Shown piece by piece: positions 55,241 through 64,000 of a stretch of DNA of 64,000 nucleotides. Each line of letters starts with the position of its first letter. Within the stretch, counting starts at the first letter, position 1. Under the pieces are notes generated by a model that was given only the letters and a program-made list of their open reading frames with translations, searched no databases and had not been told where the DNA came from. The DNA is from Adenophora triphylla var. japonica (Eukaryota; Streptophyta; Magnoliopsida; Asterales; Campanulaceae). A program made the position numbers and the translations under genes. The stretch is from contig JAFEMH010000987.1 in NCBI GenBank assembly GCA_022495995.1, forward strand, positions 408,001 to 472,000, read 5' to 3'.

Positions 55241-55880
55241 CTTGCCCCTCCATTGTGTCAAAATTTGGAAATTAGAAGAGGCCCCAAAAATAAGGGAATG
55301 TAATGTGCTCAACCCAATGTTGTGTATTATGCAAAAGATTTAGTTTGTGGGTTGGCACATTGGGAAGAAAAAGGGTGAGCGGAGTGAATCATCAAAGTGA
55401 GGATGTATACATAAAAGAAGACTTCTTAGTTTATTTTCCGAGTTTGTATGTCCTTACCGTCTTTTGTAACCGTGAACCGAGCCATGCGATCCTTCGCACC
55501 ATAACGCTTAGAGCCATATCTTCATTTCGCTAGCAAGTAGCCGGGTTGACAATTGTGTAAACATGCATATGAGTGTCCCTTTGTGATTGTATTTGATACA
55601 TATTATGTTAGAGCATCATTTAGTGAATCCATAAATAATCTTAGAGTGTGACAATGATCTACCAGACTTCACTCCATTATTCATGCCGCGGTGGAAAATT
55701 GTGGGTTTTTGCTTTAATGTAATGTTAGTTGATAATTCATGATAGCATGTTTGTGATTATATTGTGTAAGGATCGAGGCTATGCCGCCGACATGATTCCC
55801 GTTTTGAAGAGAACATCCCAAAATATTGTGTTTCGTTTTCGTAGTGTAGTTTTATTGTTGTTCGATAGCTTAGTTTTGTT
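54485..55880 (+). other. 3' spacer of Athila element
   Basis: No gene. Contains runs of T and A near 54520-54560 and a (TA)n tract at 55196-55238. A partial module ('atttagtttgtgggttgg') is at 55339-55356. Confidence 0.6.
55196..55238. repeat. (TA)n microsatellite
   Basis: About 21 TA dinucleotides, preceded by A-rich sequence. Confidence 0.95.
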
Positions 55881-55888
55881 CTGTTTTA

Positions 55889-55921
55889 CTCGGGACGAGC
55901 AAAGGATAGTTTGTGGGTGTT
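55889..55921 (+). other. Hairpin plus polypurine-like module 3 (at the 3' LTR)
   Basis: CTCG-GGA-CGAG then 'caaaggatagtttgtgggtg' and the LTR at 55922. This is the copy in the proper polypurine-tract position. Confidence 0.7.
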
Positions 55922-57241
55922 TGATGGATGTGTTTTTACACACCCATTTTACATGTTTACGAACCTATTATAGGCTAAAAATCCCGAGTTTTATGTTGTT
56001 TTAATACGGTTGTTGAGTGTTTATGAGTACAGGGGAAAAGGATGATTAAGTGTTGATTTTGGTCAATAAAATGGCAAGGAAACCAAGTTGGAGCGGAGCA
56101 GAGCAAGGATATTGGAAAATAATTCGAGATGCAATTCCAGGCACCAGAGCGGCCGCGCTCTACCTAAGAGCGGCCGCGCTCCATTGAAGAAAAGAAACCC
56201 CAACTCTCGGCCAACAAGCGCGGGCGCGCTCAACCCAGTGCGGTCGCGCTCAAGTGACGTCGTTTTGAAAGCCAGGGTTACTGCCAAAGTGCGCGGGCGC
56301 GCTCAACCCAGAGCGGCCGCGCTTGTCCCGTTTTCAGTACCAGATTTCGGCAACTTATGATGGGCAGTCTCGACTTTTCGCACATTTTTCCCTTGTATTT
56401 TGCCCTAGAGTATTTATACCTCAACAGCAGTTTTTAGAAACAATCTTGGATATTATTTTTGTTCTAGATTTTGAGTTTTCGTAGACAATTATTGCTCATC
56501 AATTCCGGATCTCTCAGGTTTTGATGTTCTTTTATTTTATGATCATTATTGTTTTCGTTATGTCTTTGCGTAGCTAAGTTCTTTAGATTTGCGGATTGGT
56601 TGTAGCGATTACTAGATCTTTATGCTATTGATTTAATTCTTCCCAATTGATCTCTTTCTAGTTCTTCAAAACATTAATCTTTTAATTATTTGGGTATTGA
56701 TTCTGCCATTAATTTGGGGATTGATACAATTGAACACTGTTTTGAAGATTAAACCTAATTGAGGCCATAATAGAAATCAAAAGGGTTTAGATTTAACATT
56801 CTATTGTGTTGATTAATTATTTGATTGTTGTGTGGCCGTAACAGAAAACGCAGCTTGATAATAATTAAAAGGGTTGCAATCCGGGCACCACACTGTCCCA
56901 ATCCTTATTTTTGTGAATGAATCCTAGTTTGAGATTAATGTTTTTAGCAATAAAAATAGCATAGGGTGAAAGTAATTGTGAATCCAATCCGTGAATCTCC
57001 GTGTTTATCTGAGTTAATTCGTTCTGTTTAAATCGCGTTCTTTAGTTTTAATCATTATTTATTTGTTTTAGGATTAGATTATTATTCTCAAATCAAAAAT
57101 CTGTGGTTACCATATTCATTACTTCTACTGCATTTGTTTACCAACAAGTCTCTGTGGTTCGACCCCTGCTCGTGCATACTGCTACACCGGTAGTGAGTAC
57201 ACTTGCTCGGTTTTTATTACTAGAGGAATTTTTCTCCATCA
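55922..57241 (+). repeat. 3' LTR of Athila element
   Basis: 1320 bp, TGATGGATGTG ... TCTCCATCA. Differs from the 5' LTR by about a dozen substitutions plus small clusters near 56335 and 57050. Confidence 0.95.
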
Positions 57242-57775
57242 GAACACATCTCTCAAAAATACTTGGTCAAACTTGTATCACGATCCATTAGTGATAACTT
57301 TCCTTTATACAGCTTTCAATTTTACTTAAAGGTTAAAGCTTGCAACTTGTAATAGACTAGTGACATTAATAGTGCACATTTTCTCAAATCCAAGTTTTGA
57401 CCAAACTTGATAGAGTACAAAGCAGTTCATTAACACTGTGAACGTCTTTAAACAACCGTGTCCCTTTGTTTGTGTGTTTGCTTATTTTATCTTGTCTTGT
57501 AACCGGTTGAGCTCTATCAACAGTTACAACCCATTGAATCCTTAACTATTTTGTTCTTGTCTTTCTTATTGTAATAAAATTTGCATGATATTTTAACTTA
57601 CTTGAAACTCCTTTTCTTAACCGATTATTTGTGTGAGTAAATCAGTAATACTTTATCCGCTGCGTAACTGGTTAACATCGGTTTAGCTTTTGATAAATTG
57701 CTTGGCTATTTTCGAAAGGTTTTACAAAGAAGTTTTATCAGGCTATTCACCCCCCTCTAGCCTATTTTCCTACCA
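57242..57775 (+). repeat. SIRE LTR, right part
   Basis: Continues the LTR from the duplicated gaaca; matches 4960-5484 at roughly 93-95%. Ends '...ctattttcctacca' followed by only 'att' of the primer-site region. Confidence 0.8.
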
Positions 57776-57778
57776 ATT

Positions 57779-58800
57779 AGCCTAACACAAGACATTCTAA
57801 GGGAAGTGAGACCAGATAGAGTACATCCTATTGAAAATGTGATTGGTGATGTTTTTGGTCCCAGAATGACTAGAGGCCAAATGAGGAGTATGGAAGAACA
57901 ACACACTCTATTCTCCTTTGCAATGGTCTCAGACATAGAACCAAAAAAGACTGAAGAAGCACTCAATGATCCCAGCTCGATAAAAGCTATGCAAGAAGAA
58001 TTCAATCAGTTCGACCAATATAAAGTATGGGAATTAGTGCCTCGTCCAAATGATCAGACAGTGATAGAAACAAAATGGGTTTTTAGAAATAAATTAGATG
58101 AGTCTGGAAAAATAACTAGGAACAAAGAAAGACTTGTAGCCAAAGGGTACAGACAAGAAGAAGGAATTGATTATGACAAGATGTTTGCCCATATTGCTAG
58201 ATTAGAAGCCATTAGGTTGTTCCTTGCCTATGCTGCCTACAATGAGTTCAAGTTATACCAAATGGATATGTAAAGTGCTTTCCTCAATGGAGAACTTCAA
58301 GAGCTTGTATATGTTGATCAACCTCCCGGGTTTGAAGATCCCAAGAAGCCTAATCATGTCTATAGGTTGAACAAAGCTTTGTACGGCCTCAAGCAAGCAC
58401 CAAGAGCATGGTATGAAACTCTCTCCAAATTCTTACTTAGTGAGAAGTTCGAAAGAGGTAAAATTGATACAACATTATTCATTGCTAAGCATAATGGTCA
58501 TTCATTGTTAGTTCAAATATATGTAGATGATATTATATTTGGCTCTACTAACGAAAACTTATGCAAGAGATTTGAGAAACTTAGGCAAATCAAGTTCGAG
58601 ATAAGCAAGATGGGAGAATTAATGTTCTTCCTTGGATTTCAAGTCAAACAAACTCAAGAATAAATCTTCATCTATCAAGACAAATATACAAATGATTTTA
58701 TCAAGAAATTTGGTATTGACTCTGCTCACCCTCAAAGAACTCCAATGGCTACTAATGTACATCTTGATAAAGATGAGTCTGGTAAGAAAGTAGATATGAC
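57779..58800 (+). pseudogene. Reverse transcriptase of a second SIRE copy (SIRE-2)
   Basis: Coding sequence starts abruptly right after the LTR end at SLTQDILREV, inside the integrase-RT linker, so gag, protease and integrase are missing. RT motifs: YKVWELVPRPNDQTVIETKW, NKERLVAKGYRQEEGIDYDK, a stop in MDM*SAFLNG, then [20 protein letters not shown] and the active site [11 protein letters not shown] second stop is near 58661. Copia-type RT, non-functional. Confidence 0.85.
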
Positions 58801-59412
58801 ACTTTACCGAGGTAGATAGTATCTCTACTTTACTTAACTGCTAGTAGACCAGATATCATGTTTGACGTATGTGTATGTGCTAGGTTTCAAGTTGATCCTA
58901 GAGAATCTCACCTTCAAGCTGTTAAAAGAATCATAAGATATATTATGGAAAATGTTTACTTAGGTTTATGGTACCCTAGAGATTCATCTTTTACTTATTC
59001 AGATGCTGATTTTGCAGCTTGTATGGTCACAAGGTAAAGTACTAGTGGGACTTGTCAATTTCTATGTCACCGATTGATTTCTTGGTCCTGTAAGAAGCAA
59101 GCTTCAATTTCCACTTCTACAACTGAGGCTGAGTACATAGCTGCTGGAAGTTGCTGCTCACAAATCCTTTGGATGAACAACAACTGGTGGACTATGAAAT
59201 TCCAACTGAATTATGTCTTATCTATTGTTACAACTCCTCAACTATCTTAGTTTCCAACAATCCTGTGATACATTCCATGTTGAAAAGGGTAATGTTGTTC
59301 TTTTAAAAGTTCATATTGATTATCAGTTAGCTGTTATTGACAAAACCCCTAGACACTAAACGTTTTTTATTCCTTAGAGGTAAATTAGGCATGATTGATA
59401 TACATGGATGAA
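58801..59412 (+). pseudogene. RNase H of SIRE-2, degraded
   Basis: Frameshifted. STSGTCQFL, then LISWSCKKQASISTSTTEAE and YIAAGSCCSQILWM are readable. About 43 bp present in SIRE-1 (kHIDIKYHFLKDH region) are deleted near 59278. It ends at the same place as the SIRE-1 copy. Confidence 0.75.
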
Positions 59413-60278
59413 CTGTGCTAACTTTGCTACTTTGTGTAAGATCAACTGATCAAGAGGTGATATCTCCATCTTACTCTTAACTTACACCTTTTCTCCTAAA
59501 CCTTAATCGACGACTTCTTCTCACCCGGTTATATCAGTCAACCGGTCTAATACTCTTGACCGATCATAATCAACCGGTCAAGCCTTCAAGCGTTTACTCT
59601 CAATCGGTCACTCCAGTTCAATTGATCACCTAACTCCTAACCAACAATGAACTACAGCCGTATACAATCCATTTTAATTGGCGCGTCTGACATCCCTGTT
59701 GTCCTTTCAAATCTTTTCAGCTGCTAGTCTGACACAACTGTGAGTTGTCTACCAACTTTGTTTCATATGTTGATTAAAATTTTATTTTGATAAAAAAGGT
59801 CATCTCTGTATCATTCCTATTTATCCAAAAGGTTATCCTTTTGTTCATTATTGTGTTTAAAATTTAATCTGTTGCACACACGTTCCTAATTTTATGATTT
59901 CATATTATTATTTGTATTAAGTTCGTGTATCATTATCTCCTATTTTCAAGCTTCAGTTAAAACGTTTTAAACAAATTTTGCTCTTTCCCATAAAAACCCT
60001 TCGTATTCCCCATCTCTCTCTCATCCTCTTCACCCTATATAAGGGATTCATAAACAAACTATTCACTTTTTCAAAACTCTTTCTCTTGCTCAAACTCTCT
60101 GCTCTCAATCTTCATTGCAAGCAAGTTCTTCAAATCTCTCTTCATCTCTTATCATCCTTAATCTGATAACACTTAGAACACTTAGAAATTCTCAAAGTTA
60201 TAAATATCTTTTGTTTTATCTATATATCTAATATATTCTAACTTGAAATGTTATGTTTTTTATTTCTGATGTTTGTAG
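59413..60278 (+). promoter_or_regulatory. Putative internal promoter of SIRE-2 env-like gene
   Basis: 'cccggttatatcagtcaaccggt' type cluster at 59520-59640, TATATAAGG at 60036-60044, CT-rich leader. The intron donor is mutated (ctgataac instead of ctggtaac) while the acceptor before the start codon remains. Confidence 0.45.
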
Positions 60279-61844
60279 ATGGCTCCCAAAATAACTCCCA
60301 ATAAAGACATATATGGAGGTTACATTCTATTATCTTTGTTTGAGTCTGAGCAATGCAAGCTTTTGAAATCTATCCTCGTTGGTGCTGGGGTTCTGCCATT
60401 TTTGTTGCCTCAAGGTTCGAAGGATATTTATTATGAGTTAGTGAATGAGATGTTTGATAATGGGTCTTTGGATGAAAATGCTAAGGCTGGTGAGCGCCTT
60501 CTATACTTTCAACTGTTACTGGTGTGTCAGTCACCTTCCCAGCCTACATAGCTGAAGCATTCCCTACCCTTCCCTCAACCGCTCAACTGTCTCCATGAAG
60601 AATATGAAGTTGGTATGGGCTCAAATCAGAGGTGATGAGCCCTTCGTAACTGGTGAGGGTAATAAGAAAGCTGACTTGGACCCTTTAAACTATGCCCTTA
60701 CTGAGATTGTTGACCGATGCATCATCTGCCGGTCAGGATCACACCATTGTATTACAATGATCCAATTTAAAGTTATGACTGCCAATTGAAGAAGGAGTTT
60801 AACTGGTGTACATTTATTTATAATATCATTGTGATTGACTTCAAGAAATTTCACAAGGAGAAGCCTCTAGCCAGAGCAAACAAGGCTAGGCCATGCCATT
60901 ATCTCCTCATCAGCAGAGTGTTGAGAATTCTTGCTGCTTCTGCAAGTCAGCCTTCCTATCCCCAGTCATGGGTAAAAACATTTGATAAAGCTAACTGGGG
61001 AAGAATCTCAAAGGAGGCTACTAACTCAACCGGTGAAGCCTTAATTGGTGCTCAGCTGCTTGAGAAGAAGAAGAAACCCTATAAGCCAAAGGTCAAGATA
61101 GTTGCTGAGCCTGAGTCCTCTCAATCGACTCCCACTTTACCGGTCAAGAGGATGCCAATCGATGCCCCATCGGTCAGCACATCTAAACCGGTTGCAGCCA
61201 CTCAACCGACGACTCCTTTTACCTCCCCAACCGTCAGACCTAAGAAAACAGCAAGAAAACAAGATGTCCTTCCACAAGTCCTAAAATTTTCCTTCTCCAT
61301 CTACCTCATCCTCCTTACCCAAATCTAAAACTATCCAAAAATCCATCACTCAACTGGCCAAGGAAATTGCTGAAAGAAGAAAGCTGATTGAAGCTGATAT
61401 TGCCAATTTTGTCCCTTTCATCCCCAAACGGTTGTTCTCTCACAACTTTTGAACTAGTGAGATCCCTATAACCAGTCATGCCTCAAATCCATCGGTTAGG
61501 AAGTGTCAACCGATTAGAAATCCAACTTTCCACATCTTATATAATAACCCTTGGGTTGTGCAAAACAAACTTATTCCCTCACCCAACTGGGTTTATCCCA
61601 TTGATCATCCACCCCCCCTTTCTCAGAAAATTAATCCAATTCCATGAGTTGTGCAAATATTTTGTCCCTGCTGGTGATGTGTATAACTATGTTGATTTTG
61701 AAAACACTCACGAGGAGAAAGGCATATACTTCAGCAAATACTGCCAATTAAGTGAGTTTGATGCTTCTTTATCCAAGCATGATCTTCTGAGACTCTACAA
61801 ATGGTACTGTGACTTGCTTCCTAATCTGTGGAATGCCATCTACT
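60279..61844 (+). pseudogene. SIRE-2 env-like gene, truncated
   Basis: MAPKITPNKDIYGGYILLSL, homologous to the two SIRE-1 copies. Better preserved in 60786-61328, where WCTFIYNIIVIDFKKFHKEK is continuous though SIRE-1 has lost it. The reading ends CDLLPNLWNAIY at 61843, where Tat-N sequence begins at once. Stops at 60549, 60787 and 61326. Confidence 0.65.
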
Positions 61845-62664
61845 GAGCCAAATCGATTCCCGCTATCAAAGCTTCATACTCTGCCTGATTGTTGGAAACT
61901 GAGAACTTGAACCTCAAAGCTTTTTCATATTTACAATCTTCTCCCATCGAGACCAACATGATTCCCGATCATCCCTTATCCTTAGTCGAAGACCCATCAA
62001 CATGAAGGCTCCAGCAATTTGATGGTCTTCCTTTTGATTCAATCAAAGTTGGCACAACTTTCTTGGAAAATCTACCCTTAGTTGTCGCCTCTGCCTCCGT
62101 CTGTGACTTTATAAATGAAGTCTCCATAATAAAGTCTGCTAGGGCCTGCGCCTTGATAGCTTTGCGAGATTCATATTTGATGTCGAATTCCGTTAGTTCA
62201 ATAGACCATTTCAGCAATCTTCACGCCATATCTGGTTTTTGGAGAATTTTTCTAAGTGGAGCATCAGTCAAGACTGTGATGGTATGAGCCGAGAAGTAGA
62301 CTCTCAACTTTCGAGCAGCAATCACCAAAGCATACGCTAATTTCTATACATGGAAGTATCTCGCCTCCACCTCAATAAGCGCCTTAGAGACATAATATAC
62401 TGGCTTCTGAATACTGCCCACTTCATTTACAAAAACAGTTGCAACCCCAAAATCTGATGACACGGGATACACAAATAACTCATCTCCTTCTTTTGGGTTA
62501 CACAAAAGAGGCGGCTTTCCCAAGTAGTTCTTCATTTGTTCAAATGCCTCCTCACACACCTTGATCCATGAGAACTTTTGGGCCCCCTTAAAGATTTTGA
62601 AAAAAAGGTAAACACCTCTCAGTTGACCATGAGATAAAGCCCCCCAAGGCAATGATCCTTCCAT
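61845..62664 (-). pseudogene. RNase H and partial aRNH of Tat-N
   Basis: First RNase H: KGAQKFSWIKVCEEAFEQMK, LFVYPVSSDFGVATVFVNEV, SIQKPVYYVSKALIEVEARY and, after frame changes, LKWSIELTEFDIKYESRKAI then KAQALADFI. aRNH starts CWSLHVDGSSTKDKG (first Asp) and reaches SNNQAEYEALIAGIDLAQ (Glu) at the junction; later catalytic residues are gone. Confidence 0.8.
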
Positions 62665-63480
62665 TCAGACGCTGAATCTCGCGTATTGTTTTTTGCGGTG
62701 ACATGTCAAGCAAGGCCTGTATTTTCTCTAGATTGGCCTCTATCCCTCTTCTATTCACAAGGAATCCCAAGAATTTTCTCGGTGTGACTCCAAAGGTGCA
62801 CTTGCTAGGGTTTAACTTCATTGAATTTTTTCTTAAATTATTGAATGTTGAATGTTTCTGCGAGATCATCAAGGTGGTCGCCATCCTTCGTTTTGATCAC
62901 CATATCTTCTATGTATGCTTCAACATTCCTCCCAATCTGTGACTTAAATACTTCATTGACCATACGCTAGTATGTCGCTCCAGCATTTTTCAACCCAAAC
63001 GACGTTATCTTGTAGCAAAAATTTTCCTTTGGCGTTTTGAATGCGGTATCCGCCTTATCCTCCTCCGGCATCTTAATTTGATGATAACCTGAATAAGCAT
63101 AAATGGAACCGAACACCTTGTGCCCCGCAATGGAATCAACTAACTTATCAATTTTTGGCAAATGATAACAATCCTTGGGGCATGCCAAGTTTAAATCCAT
63201 AAAATCAATGCACATCCTCCACTTTTTGTTCGCCTTTAAAAACATCACCTTACAAGCCAACCAGATTGGGTATTGGATTTCCTCAATGATTCCCACTTTA
63301 AGCAACTTTTCCACTTCCTACAACACTGGTTTCTCTTTTTCTACTAACAAGTATCTGACTTTTTGTTTGAATGGCTCTATATTTGGATCGACATTTAGGC
63401 AATGCATGGCGACATTCTCATCTACTCCTCTCATATCTTCCGGCTGCCACACAAACACATCTAAACTTTATTTCAAATAC
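62588..63480 (-). pseudogene. Reverse transcriptase of Tat-N
   Basis: LDVFVWQPEDMRGVDENVAM, then VGIIEEIQYPIWLACKVMFL, WRMCIDFMDLNLACPKDCYH and SGYHQIKMPEEDKADTAFKT. The catalytic region reads as AYIEDMVIKT (YVDD changed to YIED) in a shifted frame near 62900. MKLNPSKCTFGVTPRKFLGF follows. Stops present. Confidence 0.8.
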
Positions 63481-63990
63481 TCAACCAAACGATCTCGCTC
63501 TTCCTTGGAAAATTGTTTCCCGATTTTGATCTTTTGTTCGGGAAAAACGCTATTGATCTCTACCTCCTCTAACTCCTCAAGAGCTTGATTGTTTGGTTCA
63601 TTTCTCATTTGCAAAGTATCTATTTCAATTTTCTTCCTTTTTCTTTCTATTGGCGAGAATCTCCACATCATTTTTTAGTAACACTTCTTCTATGGATTTC
63701 CCATCTAAGGTCTCCATCTCCATTTCCTCGCATTCCTCTTCAATTTCTTCTATTTTTAGTCCTTCCATTCTTACAAGCATAGCTCTCACCCACTTCAATG
63801 TTGGGTTCACGCATATCAACTCCATGGCCAAATTGATCTCACCAGATCCTTCTGCCTTTCCCTCATCTAAACTTTCCATGGCTTCTACTTGCTCCTCCTG
63901 TTTAATCATTTCTCGCGTTTCATGCCTTTCATCCAATTCAATTCCTTCCTCCTGCGGCTCCCTGATTGTCTCCACTGCAATGATTGCCAA
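63481..63990 (-). pseudogene. Protease-RT linker of Tat-N
   Basis: Highly acidic (EEIEEECEEMEMETLDGKSI) with no conserved motif. Runs to the window edge. Confidence 0.5.
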
Positions 63991-64000
63991 GTTATTTCTC

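Larger units (their letters stand above)
45131..57241 (+). mobile_element. Athila-type Ty3/gypsy element, complete, 12.1 kb
   Basis: Target duplication gaaca (45126-45130 and 57242-57246) interrupts the SIRE LTR exactly where 4940-4970 is continuous. LTR ends are TGATGGA ... TCCATCA, a 7-bp inverted repeat. It has a tRNA-Asp type primer site, then gag, protease, RT, RNase H, integrase and an env-like ORF. LTRs agree at roughly 98-99% by eye. Gag and the end of pol carry frameshifts, so it is not autonomous now. Confidence 0.93.
4191..57775 (+). mobile_element. SIRE-1: Ty1/copia SIRE-type element, split by nested events
   Basis: The parts in order are 5'-truncated LTR (4191-5484), primer site, gag, [Tat-M piece and deletion], end of RNase H, duplicated env-like gene, [Tat-B], env-like 3' part, polypurine tract, 3' LTR (44239-45130 and 57242-57775, split by the Athila element). 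Protease, integrase and nearly all of RT are missing, apparently lost in the deletion that fused Tat-M to RNase H. The two LTRs differ by several percent, so this is the oldest scaffold here. Another SIRE pol follows the 3' LTR directly, so this LTR may be shared by two tandem copies, or SIRE-1 may have landed in an older SIRE pol. Confidence 0.7.
61845..64000 (-). mobile_element. Tat-N: minus-strand Tat-type element, RT/RNase H part, continues beyond window
   Basis: Linker, RT, RNase H and start of aRNH read right to left. It is cut inside aRNH at 61845 by the junction with SIRE-2. The missing 3' part and the abrupt join indicate a rearrangement rather than a clean insertion edge. Confidence 0.85.

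Overview
This window is nuclear DNA of a flowering plant, most likely a dicot with a large, repeat-rich genome. I see no ordinary host gene, tRNA, rRNA or CRISPR array. Nearly every base belongs to nested LTR retrotransposons of three plant lineages: Ty3/gypsy Tat-type (tRNA-Arg primer site, second archaeal-type RNase H, antisense accessory genes, 3' tandem repeats), Ty3/gypsy Athila-type (tRNA-Asp primer site, env-like ORF) and Ty1/copia SIRE-type (tRNA-Met primer site, env-like ORF after pol). The species cannot be named from the sequence.

Layout: 1-4190 is the 3' end of element Tat-A (repeat-rich 3' UTR plus a broken 3' LTR). 4191-57775 is an old SIRE-type element (SIRE-1) split by later events. 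It has a 5'-truncated LTR (4191-5484), a decayed gag (5553-6880), then the 3' portion of a minus-strand element Tat-M (about 6960-22482, no 5' LTR) whose right edge is fused to the end of SIRE RNase H. Next comes a 4.76-kb tandem duplication (22303-27063 and 27064-31830) carrying the SIRE env-like gene. Inserted in that gene is a complete young element, Tat-B (31728-43094; 1085-bp LTRs about 99.4% identical; target duplication ggatg). The SIRE 3' LTR starts at 44239 and is interrupted by a complete Athila-type element (45131-57241; target duplication gaaca). 57776-61844 is a second SIRE fragment (RT, RNase H, env-like), and 61845-64000 is the RT/RNase H part of another minus-strand Tat element (Tat-N).

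How the parts work together: Tat-B has a gag-like ORF but no protease, RT or integrase, so it must have been moved in trans. On its antisense strand it carries a four-exon gene with a plant mobile domain (PMD). Tat-M carries a fragment of the same gene with a similarly placed last intron, plus a second antisense gene. SIRE and Athila instead carry sense-strand env-like genes.

Three signals are not explained by ordinary annotation. (1) In all four element types, short palindromic modules of the LTR U3 promoter recur just upstream of the accessory gene, with a TATA-like box, leader or leader intron in several cases, as if each element had copied its LTR promoter to make an internal one. (2) A two-stem motif (CTACG ... 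CGTAG around a variable inner inverted repeat) occurs seven times in Tat and Athila elements; the inner stem changes sequence but keeps pairing. (3) Small hairpins sit directly before polypurine tracts in three Tat families (loop UUC or CUU) and at three Athila sites (GGGA/AGGA/GGA loop). All three were read by eye and need computation.
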